Part shown: piece by piece, positions 4,543-5,742 of the stretch | Layout of the letters: each line of letters opens with the position of its first letter | Position numbering within the stretch: the stretch's first letter is position 1 | Assembly (NCBI GenBank): GCA_002311745.1 | Contig: DBZL01000073.1 | Location: forward strand, 1-5,742 | DNA: 5,742 nt | DNA from: Phycisphaerales bacterium UBA1161 | GTDB taxonomy: Bacteria; Planctomycetota; Phycisphaerae; Tepidisphaerales; Tepidisphaeraceae | Reading direction: 5' to 3' | Program-made: the position numbers and the translations under genes | The notes under the pieces: generated by a model | Databases searched by the model: none | Seen by the model: the letters and a program-made list of their open reading frames with translations, nothing else | What the model was told of the DNA's origin: nothing

Positions 4543-5507
4543 AAAGGGAAAAAACCAAAACGGGCGAAGCCGGGCGCTGGACGCGCAAGCACCTTCTGGC
4601 GTTGCAGGACCTCTCGGCCGAGGAAATCGAGTTTTTGCTTAACACGGCCGACTCGTTCAAGGAAGTCTCCACGCGCAGCGTGAAGAAAGTGCCGGCGCTG
4701 CGCGGCCGGGTGGTGGTCAACGCGTTTTTCGAGGACAGCACGCGGACGCGGACGAGTTTTTCCCTGGCGGCGTCGCGGCTCTCGGCGGACGTGATCGACT
4801 TTTCCGAAAGAGGCTCCAGCGTCTCCAAGGGCGAAACGCTGGTGGACACGGCGCGCAACATCGAGGCGATGGGGATCGACATCCTGGTGGTCCGCCACCC
4901 AGCGGCCGGGTCGGCCGAGATCCTTTCCCGCGCGGTCAGTTGCAGCGTCGTCAACGCCGGAGACGGGGCGCACGAGCATCCCACGCAGGGACTGCTGGAC
5001 CTGTACACCATCCGCGAGCGGTTTGGGAAAGTCGCGGGGCTCAAGGTGGCGATCGTGGGCGACATCGCCAACAGCCGCGTGGCACGCTCGAATTTGTGGG
5101 GACTGAGCAAGCTAGGGGCGCAGGTGATCCTGGTCGGCCCGCCGACGCTTTTGCCCAAGTCCTTCGAGAAGCTGGGGGCAAGCTGCGTGAACGATTTTGA
5201 CTCGATCGTCGGCGAAGTGGACGTCATTAACATGCTGCGCGTGCAGTTTGAGCGGATCAAGACCAGCCAGTTCCCGTCCGTGCGCGAGTTCACCAAGTTT
5301 TTCGGCCTGACGCACGAGCGGTTTGCGCGCTGCAAGAAGGACGTGTTCGTGATGCACCCCGGGCCGATGAACCGCGGGATCGAGATCGGATCGGAGATCG
5401 CGGACGGACCCAACAGCGGCATCCTGACCCAGGTCACCAACGGCCTAGCCGTCCGCATGGCGGTGCTGTTTTTGGTCACTCAGGCGCAGTTGCAGGGCTC
5501 AAAATAA
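4539..5507 (+). CDS. pyrB: Aspartate carbamoyltransferase catalytic subunit
   Basis: Condenses carbamoyl phosphate with L-aspartate to N-carbamoyl-L-aspartate, the committed step of de novo pyrimidine synthesis. At 322 aa it has the usual catalytic-chain length. The carbamoyl-phosphate-binding motif FFEDSTRTRTSF is at residues 63-74. The mobile active-site loop SSVSKGETLVDT at 93-104 carries Ser96 and Lys97, and the HPTQGLLDLYT motif is at 147-157. The aspartate-domain residues follow: R180 in ANSRVARSN, R234 in MLRVQFER, and HPGPMNRG at 273-280. The HPGPMNRG form is that of Bacillus-like rather than E. coli-like enzymes, so control by a separate regulatory chain is not implied. The ATG overlaps the pyrR stop (ATGA) and sits in a potential hairpin. 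Its stop overlaps the pyrC start (TAATG). The first 13 nt repeat at 2587-2599. Confidence 0.98.
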   Translation: MKREKTKTGEAGRWTRKHLLALQDLSAEEIEFLLNTADSFKEVSTRSVKKVPALRGRVVVNAFFEDSTRTRTSFSLAASRLSADVIDFSERGSSVSKGETLVDTARNIEAMGIDILVVRHPAAGSAEILSRAVSCSVVNAGDGAHEHPTQGLLDLYTIRERFGKVAGLKVAIVGDIANSRVARSNLWGLSKLGAQVILVGPPTLLPKSFEKLGASCVNDFDSIVGEVDVINMLRVQFERIKTSQFPSVREFTKFFGLTHERFARCKKDVFVMHPGPMNRGIEIGSEIADGPNSGILTQVTNGLAVRMAVLFLVTQAQLQGSK

Positions 5508-5742
5508 TGTCTTCTCTGCTCATCCAAAACGGCACGATCCTCGATCCATCGCAGAAGTTGGAGCGGCGGGGCGATGTGCTCGTCCGCGACGGCCAGATCG
5601 CGGCCGTGGGCGAAAATCTCGGCAAGGCGGATCAGACGATCGACGCGAACGGTTGCTACGTCACGCCGGGCCTCATCGACATCCACGTGCACCTGCGCGA
5701 GCCGGGACAAGCGTACAAGGAGACCATCGCGACGGGAACGGC
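5507..5742 (+). CDS. pyrC: Dihydroorotase, N-terminal part (cut by window end)
   Basis: Cyclises N-carbamoyl-L-aspartate to dihydroorotate, the step after PyrB. Only the first 78 full codons lie in the window. The N-terminal beta-sandwich strand pattern (LLIQNGTILDPSQKLERRGD, then VLVRDGQIAAVGENL) leads into VTPGLIDIHVHLREPGQ. There the H60-x-H62 metal pair and Arg64 (substrate carboxylate binding) are intact, followed by KETIATGT. This pattern is that of the longer class I dihydroorotases found with pyrR-pyrB, and the retained HxH argues for an active enzyme rather than the inactive PyrC-like partner. The start ATG overlaps the pyrB stop by 1 nt (TAATG), with AGGG at 5494-5497 as a plausible SD. 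The rest of the gene, about 350 codons, should lie beyond 5742. Confidence 0.96.
   Translation, partial: MSSLLIQNGTILDPSQKLERRGDVLVRDGQIAAVGENLGKADQTIDANGCYVTPGLIDIHVHLREPGQAYKETIATGT

Noticed and set aside
4487..5479. A 330-codon open frame on the - strand opposite pyrB
   Set aside because: It is antisense to an unambiguous aspartate carbamoyltransferase with all active-site motifs, and its Ser/Thr/Arg-rich translation matches no family.

Overview
This is a GC-rich bacterial stretch (about 60% or more by eye), densely coding, mostly on the + strand, with housekeeping metabolism on both sides of a short accessory segment. Gene content and style suggest a Planctomycetota-like (possibly Phycisphaerae-like) or other environmental bacterium. 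The hints are a pyrR-pyrB-pyrC operon in a high-GC genome, a small two-TPR protein of a type I associate with planctomycetes, start sites often without a clear Shine-Dalgarno (SD), and a degenerate intergenic repeat common in environmental genomes. This assignment is tentative and rests on memory, not on a search.

Layout: 1-205 is non-coding. It holds a CTCTGYGG-type intergenic repeat with a 10-bp inverted repeat, then the ald leader with a good SD. 206-2590 is a tightly spaced + strand cluster: alanine dehydrogenase (ald), a small TPR protein, and a YkuE-type metallophosphoesterase, with gaps of 12 and 18 nt. 2638-3328 is a HigBA-type (RelE/Gp49-like toxin, XRE antitoxin) toxin-antitoxin module. 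Its toxin is broken by a clean 5-bp tandem duplication, while the antitoxin is intact and has its own strong SD. 3353-3895 is a convergent (- strand) left-handed beta-helix O-acetyltransferase. 3896-4008 is a divergent intergenic region with an imperfect 12-bp hairpin. 4009-5742 is the start of the pyrimidine operon: pyrR, pyrB (4-nt ATGA overlap) and pyrC (1-nt TAATG overlap, cut by the window end).

How the genes work together: PyrB makes carbamoyl-aspartate and PyrC cyclises it to dihydroorotate. PyrR would sense UMP/UTP versus PRPP and adjust operon expression, and it also has uracil phosphoribosyltransferase activity. The overlapping stops and starts imply translational coupling. At the pyrR/pyrB junction the pyrB start codon lies inside a potential hairpin that competes with an alternative upstream hairpin. 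The ald cluster looks co-transcribed, but the TPR and phosphoesterase genes have no obvious biochemical link to alanine catabolism.

I did not find a convincing new multi-gene system. The points most worth checking are the frameshifted toxin with preserved antitoxin, the start-codon-sequestering hairpins at pyrR/pyrB, the unexplained hairpin upstream of pyrR, and the dispersed repeat at the left edge.
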